Made by a program: the position numbers and the translations under genes | The notes under the pieces: generated by a model | What the model was told of the DNA's origin: nothing | The model's database searches: none | The model's input: only the letters and a program-made list of their open reading frames with translations | Shown here: positions 34,502 to 43,094 of the stretch, piece after piece | How positions within the stretch are numbered: position 1 is the stretch's first letter | How the letters are laid out: each line of letters starts with the position of its first letter | NCBI RefSeq assembly: GCF_004367745.1 | Contig: NZ_CP037993.1 | Location: 620,001 to 684,000 of the forward strand | Origin: Herbaspirillum huttiense | Lineage (GTDB): Bacteria > Pseudomonadota > Gammaproteobacteria > Burkholderiales > Burkholderiaceae_D | Length of the DNA: 64,000 bases | Direction: 5' to 3'

Positions 34502-36154
34502 TTACTGCGCCAGTGCCAGCGTGGTTTCCTTCTGGCGCGTGGCAGTGTTCGCGCTCGCAGAGGCCGGTGAGCGCGGGGCGCTGTAGCTGATCTTGAACAC
34601 CGACATGGCCTGGCTCAGTTTGATCGACTGGTCGCGCAGGTTCTCGGCAGCGGCGGCAGCCTGTTCCACCAGGGCGGCATTCTGCTGGGTGGTTTCGTCG
34701 ATGGCGTTGACGGCCTGATTCAATTGCTCGATGCCGCCGCTCTGCTCATTGCTGGCCACCGTGATCTCGGCCATCGTGACGGCCATGTTTTCCACCGCGC
34801 CCCCGAGGTCGCCCATGGCTTGCGCGGTTTCGCGGACCAGCTGGTTGCCGCTCTCGACTTTCGCGCGCGAGTCGTCGATGAGGCCCTTGATGTCCTTGGC
34901 GGCGGCCGCCGAGCGTTGCGCCAGCGTGCGTACTTCCGAGGCGACCACGGCAAAGCCGCGTCCCTGTTCGCCGGCACGCGCCGCTTCCACGGCAGCGTTC
35001 AGCGCCAGGATGTTGGTCTGGAAGGAGATGCCGTCGATCAGCCCGATGATGTCCACGATCTTGTGCGAAGCCGCGTCGATCTCTTCCATGGTCTTGCCCA
35101 TGCGCTGCACCGAATGGCTGCCACGCTGGGCAATGGAGGAGGCCGATTGCGCCTGGCGGTCGGCATTGGCTGCCGAGTCGGCATTCTGGCGCACGGTGGC
35201 GGCGAACTGCTCGACGCTGGAGGCGGTTTCTTCCAGTGCCGAGGCTTGCGATTCGGTACGGCTTGAGAGATCCATGTTGCCGCTGGCGATCTCGCCGGTG
35301 GAGATGGTCATCGATTCCACGTTGCGGCGCACGTCGCCGATGATGGCGCGCAGGTTGACGTTGAGCTGCTGCAGCGCTTGCAGCAGCAAGCCCATGTCGC
35401 CGCGCGCATCGGTATCGATATGCAGGTCGAGATCGCCGCCGGCCAGGCCATGGACGGACTTGATGGCGCGCTGCAAGGGCGCCACCACGCTGGCATGCAG
35501 CACCGCCCACGAGCCCAGCAGCAGCGCAGCGCCACCAAGCGTGGCGAGCCACACCGCATAGGGGCTGCCGCCGGCCGTCTGCACGGCACTGCCCGCGACC
35601 GCACCGCCGAGGATGAACATGAGCGTGAGCACGCCCATCATCCAGCCCAGCCGCTTGGCCAACGGCAGATCACGCAGGCCCTGCAGCCAGCCGATGAAGC
35701 CGGTGCGCGCCACTGCGCCGCGACGGATGCGCAGGCCGCGCGCCTGGCCGCCGACGAAGGCACGATAGGCGCTGTCGGCCGCCTGTACCTGCTCCCGCGA
35801 AGGACGCGTGCGCACGGACATGTAGCCGACCGCGCGGCCGTTCTCGCGCACCGGCGTGACGTTGGCCTGGACCCAGTAGTAATCGCCATTCTTGCAGCGG
35901 TTCTTGACCAGCCCGTTCCAGGGCAGGCCTTCCTTGAGCGTGGCCCACATGTCGGCGAAGGCCTCGCGCGGCATCTCGGGATGGCGCACGATGTTCTGCG
36001 GGGCCCCGATCAGTTCGGCTTCGTCGAAACCGCTGATTTCCACGAAGTAAGGATTGACGTAGGTGATGTTGCCCTGCAGGTCGGTCTTGGAGACGATGGA
36101 CTTGCCATCCTCCAGCAACCGTTCGGTGGTGGTGATCGGTAGATTCGTGCGCAT
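34502..36154 (-). CDS. PAS-containing methyl-accepting chemotaxis protein (Aer-like)
   Basis: A 550-residue receptor. Residues about 10-110 form a PAS domain (GNITYVNPYFVEISGF, then CKNGDYYWVQANVTPVRENG) like that of Aer/BdlA redox or energy sensors. Two hydrophobic segments at about 165-215 act as a membrane anchor without a periplasmic domain. HAMP and the MA signalling domain follow, including [24 protein letters not shown]. The start MRTNLPITTTERLLEDGK matches the usual beginning of such receptors; the frame upstream to 36322 is unlikely. No CheB/R pentapeptide is seen at the C-terminus (TLALAQ). Signals could be oxygen or redox through a bound flavin or haem. Confidence 0.92.
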   Translation of the reverse strand: MRTNLPITTTERLLEDGKSIVSKTDLQGNITYVNPYFVEISGFDEAELIGAPQNIVRHPEMPREAFADMWATLKEGLPWNGLVKNRCKNGDYYWVQANVTPVRENGRAVGYMSVRTRPSREQVQAADSAYRAFVGGQARGLRIRRGAVARTGFIGWLQGLRDLPLAKRLGWMMGVLTLMFILGGAVAGSAVQTAGGSPYAVWLATLGGAALLLGSWAVLHASVVAPLQRAIKSVHGLAGGDLDLHIDTDARGDMGLLLQALQQLNVNLRAIIGDVRRNVESMTISTGEIASGNMDLSSRTESQASALEETASSVEQFAATVRQNADSAANADRQAQSASSIAQRGSHSVQRMGKTMEEIDAASHKIVDIIGLIDGISFQTNILALNAAVEAARAGEQGRGFAVVASEVRTLAQRSAAAAKDIKGLIDDSRAKVESGNQLVRETAQAMGDLGGAVENMAVTMAEITVASNEQSGGIEQLNQAVNAIDETTQQNAALVEQAAAAAENLRDQSIKLSQAMSVFKISYSAPRSPASASANTATRQKETTLALAQ

Positions 36155-36550
36155 GCTTGCCCCCGTTGCCCTGACCGTTGCTGACCTTGCGGGGTCACGG
36201 TCCTGCCGCTGTTGTAGAAAGCCGCCGTGCTTCGTCCCCAAGCGCGGCGACCCCGTTTTAATACCGGGCCGCGTGCGGCCTGGTGTGGAATTGCGTGTCG
36301 GTGTCATGGCGTTCCATGGCATTTCCGCGAAAGATGTGCGACGCCAGCCTGTATCCGGCTTGGGCGGCGCGACACGGAAACCATGATGACCAGAATCTAA
36401 ACGCTGTGCCGCGCTTTCAATCGGTCAAAAAGGCGGGACTTTCCATGGGTGAACCATAAACGGGAGCAGCATTCCTGCCGGGCGGGGCAGGGGCAATGAT
36501 GAACGGAAATTGTTTCCGTTCATCATCGTCATCGGCATGATGGTGGTCGC
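36155..36550. other. Intergenic region upstream of the PAS chemoreceptor
   Basis: 396 bp without a supported gene. It contains a perfect 14-bp-arm hairpin at 36496-36526, listed separately. The promoter of the chemoreceptor is presumably here but could not be assigned; no FliA-type TAAA/GCCGATAA pair was found. Confidence 0.4.
36496..36526 (-). terminator. Perfect hairpin downstream of the lipoprotein gene
   Basis: Arms ATGATGAACGGAAA and TTTCCGTTCATCAT with a 3-nt loop (TTG), 24 bp beyond the stop at 36551. There is no T-tract, so it may be a 3'-end stabiliser or a protein-binding palindrome rather than an intrinsic terminator. Confidence 0.5.
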
Positions 36551-37144
36551 TTATTGGCGCGGCTGTACCTGAAACAGCACGCCTTGCGGCACCAGTTCTA
36601 CCGAGAGCAATTGGTCGGCCACCACCTCGGTCATGCGCTGGCCGGGATTGTCCAGGGCGACCGTGGTGAGGCGGGTAATCAGGGGCAGCAGCTTGTCCTC
36701 GCTGCCGGAGATGAAACTGCGCGCGGCACTGGAGGCGCAGATCAGGAATTCGTCACGGGCGCCGGGCACCTTGTTGGTCATCATCACGCCCACGTTGCGC
36801 AGCTCACCCTTCTTGTTGAGCGTGCCGATGAGCGTGGTCCGGGCCGGGCCGACCTGGGTGTCGAGCACGTATTCATATTTGCCCGGATGCAGGCGCGACG
36901 CGTCCAGCATGTAGAGGTGGGCCATGTGCTCGGGCTCTTCCACTTTCATGTCCCTGAGCACGTCGGCCAGCCGGTTGTTGAAGCGATCGGCAAATTGCTT
37001 GGGAGTGAGGCCCAGCGTGGTCTGGGCCGCTTCGTGGGCCGCCAGCTCCTGGTCGATGTGGCGGTCGCAGCCGGCCGCCAGCAGCGTGGTGGCCAGCAGG
37101 GTGCAGGACAGAAGACGCAGCGGAGATCGTAAAAGTGTCAGCAT
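36551..37144 (-). CDS. Lipoprotein of unknown function
   Basis: A 197-residue lipoprotein. The signal LLRSLRLLSC-type region ends in LLAAGC (lipobox, Cys about 26), followed by DRHIDQELAAHEAAQ. The mature domain is soluble (TPKQFADRFNNRLADVLRDM, YVLDTQVGPARTTLIGTLNKKGEL) with a repeated beta-strand look and one Cys (LICASSAARS). No named family was recognised. It is divergent from the pyrophosphohydrolase gene with a 159-bp gap, so the two probably share a promoter region. Localisation at the inner or outer membrane cannot be decided. Confidence 0.75.
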   Translation of the reverse strand: MLTLLRSPLRLLSCTLLATTLLAAGCDRHIDQELAAHEAAQTTLGLTPKQFADRFNNRLADVLRDMKVEEPEHMAHLYMLDASRLHPGKYEYVLDTQVGPARTTLIGTLNKKGELRNVGVMMTNKVPGARDEFLICASSAARSFISGSEDKLLPLITRLTTVALDNPGQRMTEVVADQLLSVELVPQGVLFQVQPRQ

Positions 37145-37303
37145 GTTCGTCAGAATGTCGTGTGTTGCGCTACATTGTGCATCATTCCCGTGGGATACAA
37201 GCTGTCGCAGATCAAGTGTGGAGGCCGGTATGTGTGGGTTGGTGATAAAGTACCTTGCCGACAACAAGGCCAAGACGACAACATCCAGACCCACGCCAAG
37301 CCC

Positions 37304-37738
37304 ATGACCGCTTCCCCCTCCGGCCAGCCCGCTGCTGCCCCGTCCGATCTGCACGAATTGCGCGAGATCATCCGTAGCTTTTCCAGCGAACGCGACTGGC
37401 TGCGTTTCCATACGCCCAAGAACCTGGCCATGGCCCTCTCGGTGGAGGTGGCCGAGCTGATGGAGCACTTCCAGTGGCTGCCGACGGGTGCCGATCATGA
37501 ACTCGATGACGCCGCGCGCGAAGGCATCCGTCATGAGATGGCCGATGTGCTGGTCTATCTGATCCAGCTGGCCGACCATACCGGCGTCGACCTGCGCAGC
37601 GCCGTGCTGGAAAAAATGGAACTGAATCGCCGCAAGTATCCGGTTGAACTGGCCCGTGGCAATGCGCGCAAATACAGCGCGCTGGCCGGGCCGGCTGCCG
37701 CTACCGACGCCGGCGATGATGCCTCCGGCGCCGGCTGA
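37304..37738 (+). CDS. MazG-like nucleotide pyrophosphohydrolase
   Basis: A 144-residue all-alpha NTP pyrophosphatase, like dCTPase/RS21-C6. The metal-binding acidic pattern is present: LSVEVAELMEHFQW (ExxE) and HEMADVLVYLIQLAD (ExxD). The N-terminal 15 residues and the Ala/Gly-rich C-terminus are extensions outside the fold. Such enzymes clean the nucleotide pool of modified or excess NTPs. It lies 54 bp upstream of a methyltransferase gene on the same strand. Confidence 0.88.
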   Translation: MTASPSGQPAAAPSDLHELREIIRSFSSERDWLRFHTPKNLAMALSVEVAELMEHFQWLPTGADHELDDAAREGIRHEMADVLVYLIQLADHTGVDLRSAVLEKMELNRRKYPVELARGNARKYSALAGPAAATDAGDDASGAG

Positions 37739-37792
37739 GGCTGGCGCTGTCCTTGCTTTCCTCCCTCTCATGTTCGCTGCCCGGAGCTCGCC

Positions 37793-39361
37793 TTGACCAA
37801 CTGGAATGACGGTTACGTCGTCGACATCGCCTACACCTACGGCTATTACCCCGGCATGAATCCGGCCCGCCTGCCGCTGGCCTTCGCCTTCCACGGCCTG
37901 CAGGCACCGGCCATCCAGACCGCCTGCGAGCTGGGTTTCGGGCAGGGCCTGTCGACCAATTTTCACGCAGCGGCATCCACCACGCGCTGGTGGGGCAATG
38001 ATTTCAATCCCTTGCAGGCGGCCTTCGCCCAGGAACTGGCGGCGGCCAGTGGCAGTGGCGCGCAGTTGGAGGATTCCAGCTTCTCGCATTTCTGCCGTCG
38101 CGACGATCTGCCGGATTTCGATTTCATCGCCCTGCATGGCATCTGGAGCTGGGTCTCCGAGGACAACCGCGAGATCATTCTCGATTTCATCGACCGCAAG
38201 CTCAAGCCGGGCGGCGTGCTCTATCTGAGCTACAACACCCAGCCGGGCTGGTCGGCCTTCATGCCGCTGCGCGACCTGCTGGTGCAGCACACGCAACTGG
38301 CCGGCAACGAGGAACGCGGCCTGCCCACGGCCGCTCGCATCGAGGCCGCGCTGGCCTTTGCCACACGGCTCTTCGAGACCGACCCGGTCTATGCCCAGGC
38401 CAACCCCTTCATGCGCGACCGCTTCAAAATGCTGCAGCAGCAGTCGCGCAGCTACCTCGCACACGAATATTTCAATCGCGACTGGCACGCCGAGCCCTTT
38501 GCCGAGATCCATCGCCGCTTCTCGCAGGCCGGTCTGCAGTTCGCCTGCCCGGCGCACTACATCGATCACCTCGACATGGCCAACCTGACCCCGGCGCAGC
38601 GCCAGTGCCTGGCCGAGATCGACGACCCGGTGCTGTACCAGAGCACGCGCGACTTCATGGTCAACCAGACCTTCCGCCGCGATTACTGGGTGCGCGGCGG
38701 GCAGGTGCTGGACGAGCGCCAGCGCGTGCAGGCGCTGGCGCTGCAAAGCGTGGTGCTGCTGACCGAGCCGGACAAGGTGCCGCTGACGATTCAGAACGTG
38801 GCCGCCGAGATCACCCTCAACCGGCTCATCTACGAACCGATCCTGCAGGCGCTCTCGGACTACCAGCCGCACACGCTGGTGGACCTGGCGGCCTCGCTGG
38901 CGCATCGCAACCTGAACCTGTCGCAGGTGATCGATTCGGCGCTGATGCTGATCGGCACCGGCCACGCCGCTCCGCTGCCCCCCGAGCTGGATGCCGCCAC
39001 CCAGGCCCAGATCGCGCGCCGCACGGCCGACCTCAATGCCTATCTCCTGCATCGCGCAGCGCTGGTGCTGCCGGAGAGCCAGGAGGGCGACATCGCTCAT
39101 CTGGTCAGCCCGCTGACCGGCGGTGGCGTGAAGGTGGACCGGGTCGAGCAGTTGTTCCTGCTGGCGCGCGAAGTCTGCGGTGACGATGTCGAAGCCTGGC
39201 CCGCCCAGGCCTGGCAGCACATCGCTGCGCAGGGCAAGCGGCTGGTGCGCGATGGCGTGCGGCTGGAAGCCGAGGACGAGAACCTGGCTGAACTGGCGAC
39301 GCAGGCGCGGCTCTTCGCGCGTACCAGGCTGCCCTTGCTGCGGGCGCTGCAGGTGGCGTGA
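37793..39361 (+). CDS. SAM-dependent methyltransferase with regulatory domain
   Basis: A 522-residue protein. The start is probably TTG at 37793, with CGGAG upstream. Residues about 35-160 form a class I methyltransferase: ACELGFGQGLSTNF (motif I), FDFIALHGIWSWVS and LKPGGVLYLSYNTQPG. The region after residue 200 matches methyltransferase regulatory domains (YLAHEYFNRDWHAEPFAE), and the C-terminus is helical. Proteins of this build are linked to modification of surface structures in proteobacteria, but the substrate is unknown. An antisense frame of nearly 3 kb over it is a composition artefact. Confidence 0.87.
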   Translation: MTNWNDGYVVDIAYTYGYYPGMNPARLPLAFAFHGLQAPAIQTACELGFGQGLSTNFHAAASTTRWWGNDFNPLQAAFAQELAAASGSGAQLEDSSFSHFCRRDDLPDFDFIALHGIWSWVSEDNREIILDFIDRKLKPGGVLYLSYNTQPGWSAFMPLRDLLVQHTQLAGNEERGLPTAARIEAALAFATRLFETDPVYAQANPFMRDRFKMLQQQSRSYLAHEYFNRDWHAEPFAEIHRRFSQAGLQFACPAHYIDHLDMANLTPAQRQCLAEIDDPVLYQSTRDFMVNQTFRRDYWVRGGQVLDERQRVQALALQSVVLLTEPDKVPLTIQNVAAEITLNRLIYEPILQALSDYQPHTLVDLAASLAHRNLNLSQVIDSALMLIGTGHAAPLPPELDAATQAQIARRTADLNAYLLHRAALVLPESQEGDIAHLVSPLTGGGVKVDRVEQLFLLAREVCGDDVEAWPAQAWQHIAAQGKRLVRDGVRLEAEDENLAELATQARLFARTRLPLLRALQVA

Positions 39362-39611
39362 TGCGCGTGCCGATGCCATGGATGAGCTTGCCGCCGCGTT
39401 TGTCGTGAATTCCTCACACCCGGCCTGACGTCCGCATGACAGCGCCCTGACAAGCACGCCTATCCTGCGTGCAGGGCGGCAATCGCGTTGCATCGCAGCG
39501 AACTAGCCTGTACGATTTCGCGTGGCCATATTGCCGCCCATCACTGCCGTGCCTGCCGCGCCTGTCCTGCCGGTGCCGAACCTCTCTTTTAGGAAAGTCG
39601 GTTTTCAGCTT

Positions 39612-40436
39612 ATGTCCCTGTCCCGTCAACTCCAAACACGCCTGACCTTGTCCGGTACCGCCGCTGCGCTGCTCACCGCCATCGTGCTGACCGCCTTGGC
39701 CATGAATGGCAGCACGCAGGGCCTGGCGGTCGCCGCCGTGGTCCTGGTGCTGGTGTCGGCCCTGCTGTCCTGGGTGCTGGCGCGGCAACTGCTGCAACCG
39801 CTGTCCGGTCTGGAGGCCGGCATGCAGCAGCTGCAGGAAGAGCACAAGCAACTGGTGGAGCAACGCGATGATGCCCGCACCCACCTGGAAGAAATGGAAA
39901 AGACCCTGGCCCGCGTCGGCCTGGAAGATGCGCTGACCGGCCTGGCCAACCGCCGCCAGTTCGAGCGCGGCCTGCTGGAAGAATTCAACCGCGCGGCGCG
40001 CACCAACCTGTCGCTGGCCATCATCATGATCGACATCGATCTCTTCGATGAATACAACGCCAGCTATGGCCGCATGGCCGGCGACAAGGTCTTGCGCCGG
40101 GTCGGCAGCGCCATCCGCGATACCAACGTGCGTCCGGAAGATCTGCTCTCGCGTTTCGGTACCCAGGAGATCGCCGTGCTGTTGCCGGGTTCGCGCCTGG
40201 ACGGCGCACTGATCGTGGCCGAACGCATCCGCAAGTCGATCGAACAGCTCAACATCGAGCACAGTGCCAGCCCGACCGGCCGCGTGACCATCAGCATCGG
40301 CATCGCCGCCGTGGCCCCGCAGCGTCAGGTCGACGAACCCGATACCGTGCTGCGCGAATCGGAAAAGGCGCTGGCCCTGGCCAAGGCAGCGGGGCGCGAT
40401 TGCATCCGCACCACCGACGATTTCCGCAAGGCTTGA
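39612..40436 (+). CDS. Membrane protein with degenerate GGDEF domain
   Basis: A 274-residue inner-membrane protein: two helices at about 13-56, a coiled coil (residues 65-102), then a GGDEF fold. The metal Asp residues (MIDIDLFDEY) and the inhibitory-site motif RPED (174-177) are present. The active-site signature, however, reads GTQEI (183-187) instead of GGDEF. Loss of the second Gly and of the catalytic Asp/Glu at position 3 argues against cyclase activity. With the I-site kept, it could be a c-di-GMP receptor or a regulatory partner. ATG 39612 was chosen because an upstream extension would be Pro-rich and unlike a signal region. Confidence 0.87.
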   Translation: MSLSRQLQTRLTLSGTAAALLTAIVLTALAMNGSTQGLAVAAVVLVLVSALLSWVLARQLLQPLSGLEAGMQQLQEEHKQLVEQRDDARTHLEEMEKTLARVGLEDALTGLANRRQFERGLLEEFNRAARTNLSLAIIMIDIDLFDEYNASYGRMAGDKVLRRVGSAIRDTNVRPEDLLSRFGTQEIAVLLPGSRLDGALIVAERIRKSIEQLNIEHSASPTGRVTISIGIAAVAPQRQVDEPDTVLRESEKALALAKAAGRDCIRTTDDFRKA

Positions 40437-40467
40437 GCTGCATAGCGCTACCCGCTGCCCCAATGAC

Positions 40468-40503
40468 AATGCGGCCCGTGGTGTCCCACCGGGCCGCATT
40501 TTT
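40468..40503 (+). terminator. Terminator after the GGDEF-like gene
   Basis: AATGCGGCCCG and CGGGCCGCATT form a long GC stem, followed by TTTTT, 32 bp past the stop codon. Confidence 0.9.
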
Positions 40504-40526
40504 CATGGTTCTTCGACGCTCCGCGT

Positions 40527-41051
40527 TCAGGGCTGCTCGGGCCCCGGCACCAGGAACTTGGACTTGGCGCAATACATCTTGGCGTTGGTATCGTTGTAGA
40601 CGATCTTGCTGCCGGCCTGCGACTGCCTCATCGGATAGGCCGAATCATCTTCGGGAGTGAAACGGATGCCCAGTGCGCCCTTGATGGCATCGGTCAGCTT
40701 GACCGGCGTGGTGTTGAAATACGCGCCGATGAAGTCGGCCTGGCTGCTGCTGCTGTCATTGACCAGGAAATCGGTGGCCTGCATGCCCCACAGCGTGACA
40801 TTGGTGGCCTTGAACCAGTAGGCCCCGCCCTCCGTCTTGTAGGGTGGGCCGAAGGCGGCCACGAGGTAATCGAAGAAATACTTGCTGTTGAGCTGGTTGA
40901 GGCACAGCAAGGCATTGCCGACCTCAATGCCGAAGCTGGGTTGTGGTGCGGCCTGCACCGCCGGTGCGCCGGCCACGGCACCGGCCAGCGTCAGCACCAG
41001 CGCGCACAGGCGCGGGCGCAGACAGGTGCGCAGGCGAGATACGATCTTCAA
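40527..41051 (-). CDS. Secreted protein of unknown function
   Basis: A 174-residue protein translated from a probable TTG start at 41051 with GGGAG before it. It has a signal peptide (basic start, LCALVLTLAGAVAGAPAVQA, cleavage near VQA/AP). The mature part (FGIEVGNALLCLNQLNSKYFFDYL, PYKTEGGAYWFKATNVTLWGM) is hydrophilic with two Cys. It resembles small periplasmic proteins conserved in Burkholderiales, but no named domain is recognised. No operon partner is obvious; the next gene on this strand starts 556 bp upstream. Confidence 0.72.
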   Translation of the reverse strand: MKIVSRLRTCLRPRLCALVLTLAGAVAGAPAVQAAPQPSFGIEVGNALLCLNQLNSKYFFDYLVAAFGPPYKTEGGAYWFKATNVTLWGMQATDFLVNDSSSSQADFIGAYFNTTPVKLTDAIKGALGIRFTPEDDSAYPMRQSQAGSKIVYNDTNAKMYCAKSKFLVPGPEQP

Positions 41052-41184
41052 ACGAACTCCCGGAAATTGCCGTCTTGGCATGTTGTCGGTACGGCACGCA
41101 GGGCGGGCCGGGGAGTCGATTGTAGGGGGGATTTGAGATTTTTTCCAAACAGCGGGGTTTTTTTGTTGCTGGCGGGAACAGGCC

Positions 41185-41607
41185 CTAGCGCTTGCCGCGC
41201 AACACCCGGTCGCCGCGGGCCGAGCGTCCTTCCTGCGGTGCTTCGCTGGCGGCCAGGTGGCCCAGGCCATCGAGGAAAGAGGCGATGCCGGTGCCCTTGA
41301 CCAGCACGCAGGGCTTGCCCAGCTTCTTGCAGGTGCTTTTGACCAGGTGGTAGGCGTTGTGGCTGATGTTGCCGGAGGCGCAGATGACGATGTCGGCGGC
41401 GGCCAGCATGGGCGTGAGCCGGTGCAGGTTGTCCTCGCGTCCGCCATCGTGATGCAGGAAGCGCCCGGCGCGGTTTTCGATCTCGGCCCGGTAGTGATTG
41501 CGGGCACCGGTCAGGCCACCGACGCAGAGCACACAGCGGTCATCGAGGGACAAGGCGATGGGGCCGGCCGTGGAGGCCGAAGCGGAAGCAGAGGCAGCAG
41601 CACGCAT
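41185..41607 (-). CDS. DUF2325 protein
   Basis: A 140-residue cytoplasmic protein. After an Ala/Ser-rich N-terminus it contains CVLCVGGLTGARNHYRAEIEN, HHDGGREDNLHRLTPMLAAADIVICASGNISHNAYHLVK and KPCVLVKGTGIASFLDGL, the DUF2325 pattern. The family has no established reaction. Conserved Cys and His residues hint at metal binding. It lies downstream of the WYL-type regulator gene (gap 115 bp) on the same strand. Confidence 0.82.
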   Translation of the reverse strand: MRAAASASASASTAGPIALSLDDRCVLCVGGLTGARNHYRAEIENRAGRFLHHDGGREDNLHRLTPMLAAADIVICASGNISHNAYHLVKSTCKKLGKPCVLVKGTGIASFLDGLGHLAASEAPQEGRSARGDRVLRGKR

Positions 41608-41722
41608 GAAGGGACTCGCAGGAAGTGAGTGACGGTCCCAGCCTAACCCCGGTGCCCCGGCTTGCGAACGAATCAATTTGCAGCAGCATATGCGCTTTGC
41701 GTTGGCGCAGCGCCACGCCCGG

Positions 41723-42472
41723 TCAGGCAGCGGGCGGTGGGGCGGCAGGCGCCGGTGGTGTTGCCGGAGCCGCCGCGGAGGATTGCTGTGCGCGCACCTG
41801 GCGCTGCATGGCCCGCACGAAGTCCGGCAGGCGGCGGCCATTGCGGTCAGGATAATGGCCTTGTTCGCTCATCTGCCGGACGCGGTCCAGGCGGAAGGAG
41901 CGGAAATCGTCACGCGTTTCGCACCAGGCGGCCAAGAGCCAGGTGCCGCCGAAGAAGGCCAGCGCCAGCGGCCACACCACCCGCTGGCTGCTGCGTTGCT
42001 GGGCATCGGTGTAATGCAGCAGCAGTTTGTGACGGCTGTTGATGGCCTGGCGGATGGCTTCCAGCCGCTCGCCCTGGCCGCAGTCGTCCTGCATGGCCGG
42101 CGCGAAGAGCGGCGTGGCCTCGACGAAATCGCGTTTTTCCTTGGGCAGGGCCAGCACCACCTTGGCCAGTGCCGAGGCCGCCGAGGCGCCCAGCTGCGGG
42201 CCGCCCCAGGCTTGCACCATCCGCATGCCGATCACCAGTGCATCGATTTCATCGGCGTTGAACATCAGCGGCGGCAGGTCATAGCCAGGCTTGATGCGGT
42301 AGCCGACCCCGGCTTCGCCATCCACCGGCACGCCCGACAGCGAAAGATCGCGGATGTCGCGATAGACCGTGCGTTCCGACACCGACAGCCATTGCGCCAG
42401 CTGGCGCGCCGTGGTGAGACGGCGTCCGCGCAGGTACTGGGTGATCTGGAACAGGCGGTCGGCTCGACGCAT
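41723..42472 (-). CDS. WYL-domain transcriptional regulator (YafY/DeoR-like)
   Basis: A 249-residue regulator. The N-terminal helix-turn-helix (TARQLAQWLSVSERTVYRDIRDLS, about residues 20-44) is typical of YafY proteins. The central WYL-type domain contains RLEAIRQAINSRHKLLLHYTDAQ and WLLAAWCETRDDFRSFRLDRV. The C-terminus is a low-complexity Ala/Pro tail. The ATG at 42472 starts directly before MRRADRLFQI, the usual family beginning. It lies 123 bp downstream of a VOC-protein gene on the same strand, an arrangement often seen for this regulator type. The ligand is unknown. Confidence 0.9.
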   Translation of the reverse strand: MRRADRLFQITQYLRGRRLTTARQLAQWLSVSERTVYRDIRDLSLSGVPVDGEAGVGYRIKPGYDLPPLMFNADEIDALVIGMRMVQAWGGPQLGASAASALAKVVLALPKEKRDFVEATPLFAPAMQDDCGQGERLEAIRQAINSRHKLLLHYTDAQQRSSQRVVWPLALAFFGGTWLLAAWCETRDDFRSFRLDRVRQMSEQGHYPDRNGRRLPDFVRAMQRQVRAQQSSAAAPATPPAPAAPPPAA

Positions 42473-42595
42473 GACAGGCAGAGGAAAAAATGATGCGCGC
42501 CATTCTGGCACGCATGCTCCCGGCCCGCCACGAACTTCGATGCTGCTGTGCAAGATGCGGGCATGGCGCTGGCCTGGCGAGCCGATCCGGTCCGT

Positions 42596-42967
42596 TCAAT
42601 GCATCGCGTGCAAGGCCAGGCGATTGCCTTCGCTGTCGATGAACTGGGCGATGTAGCCGATATCGTTGGGCAGCTGGAAGCGCTCCATGGTCACTTCACC
42701 GCCGGCCGCCTTGACGCGGTCGAGCACGGCCTGGATCGAGGGGCCGGCATCGAGGTAGATCAGCGTGCCCTGGCGGGTCGGCTCCAGCCAGCCGGGGCCG
42801 GTCAGGCAGCCGATGGACTGGCCGTCATCGCGCACGAAGATGGCCATCGGGCCTTCCTCGGACAGCTGCTCCTGGCGCAGCCTGGTGGCAAAGACGGCTT
42901 CGTAGAAGCGGGTGGCGCGCTGCAGGTCCTTGGTGGCGATCTCGAACCAGTTGACTTGGGTTTGCAT
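42596..42967 (-). CDS. VOC-superfamily (glyoxalase/bleomycin-resistance fold) protein
   Basis: A 123-residue protein with paired beta-alpha-beta-beta-beta modules. N-terminal MQTQVNWFEIATKDLQRATRFYEAVF and C-terminal GYIAQFIDSEGNRLALHAMH are typical of the VOC group that lacks the first metal His. The start is preceded by a purine-rich AAGAAGGA-type sequence on the coding strand. It is followed by the WYL regulator gene. The reaction, if any, is unknown. Confidence 0.88.
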   Translation of the reverse strand: MQTQVNWFEIATKDLQRATRFYEAVFATRLRQEQLSEEGPMAIFVRDDGQSIGCLTGPGWLEPTRQGTLIYLDAGPSIQAVLDRVKAAGGEVTMERFQLPNDIGYIAQFIDSEGNRLALHAMH

Positions 42968-43029
42968 GGTGTTCTTCCTTTTCTTGGGAGGGGAGCGTTG
43001 TCTATGCCGGCTGGCATGGAACGCATCAT

Positions 43030-43071
43030 GCGCGAGGGCTACTGACACCGTCCTGTCAGTAGCCCTCGCGC
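43030..43071 (-). terminator. Perfect 18-bp-arm hairpin between transporter and VOC gene
   Basis: The arms GCGCGAGGGCTACTGACA and TGTCAGTAGCCCTCGCGC are exact complements around a 6-nt loop. It lies 24 bp after the stop of the SBF-like transporter and 63 bp before the VOC start. There is no T-tract. It is very stable and could terminate, stabilise or attenuate the transcript. Confidence 0.6.
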
Positions 43072-43094
43072 CCGCGGGAAGAAACGGTCAGCAA

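Noticed and set aside
37145..39493. N-terminal extension of the lipoprotein frame across the pyrophosphohydrolase and methyltransferase genes
   Set aside because: The real start is the ATG at 37144 with a full lipoprotein signal; the rest is antisense to two well-supported genes.
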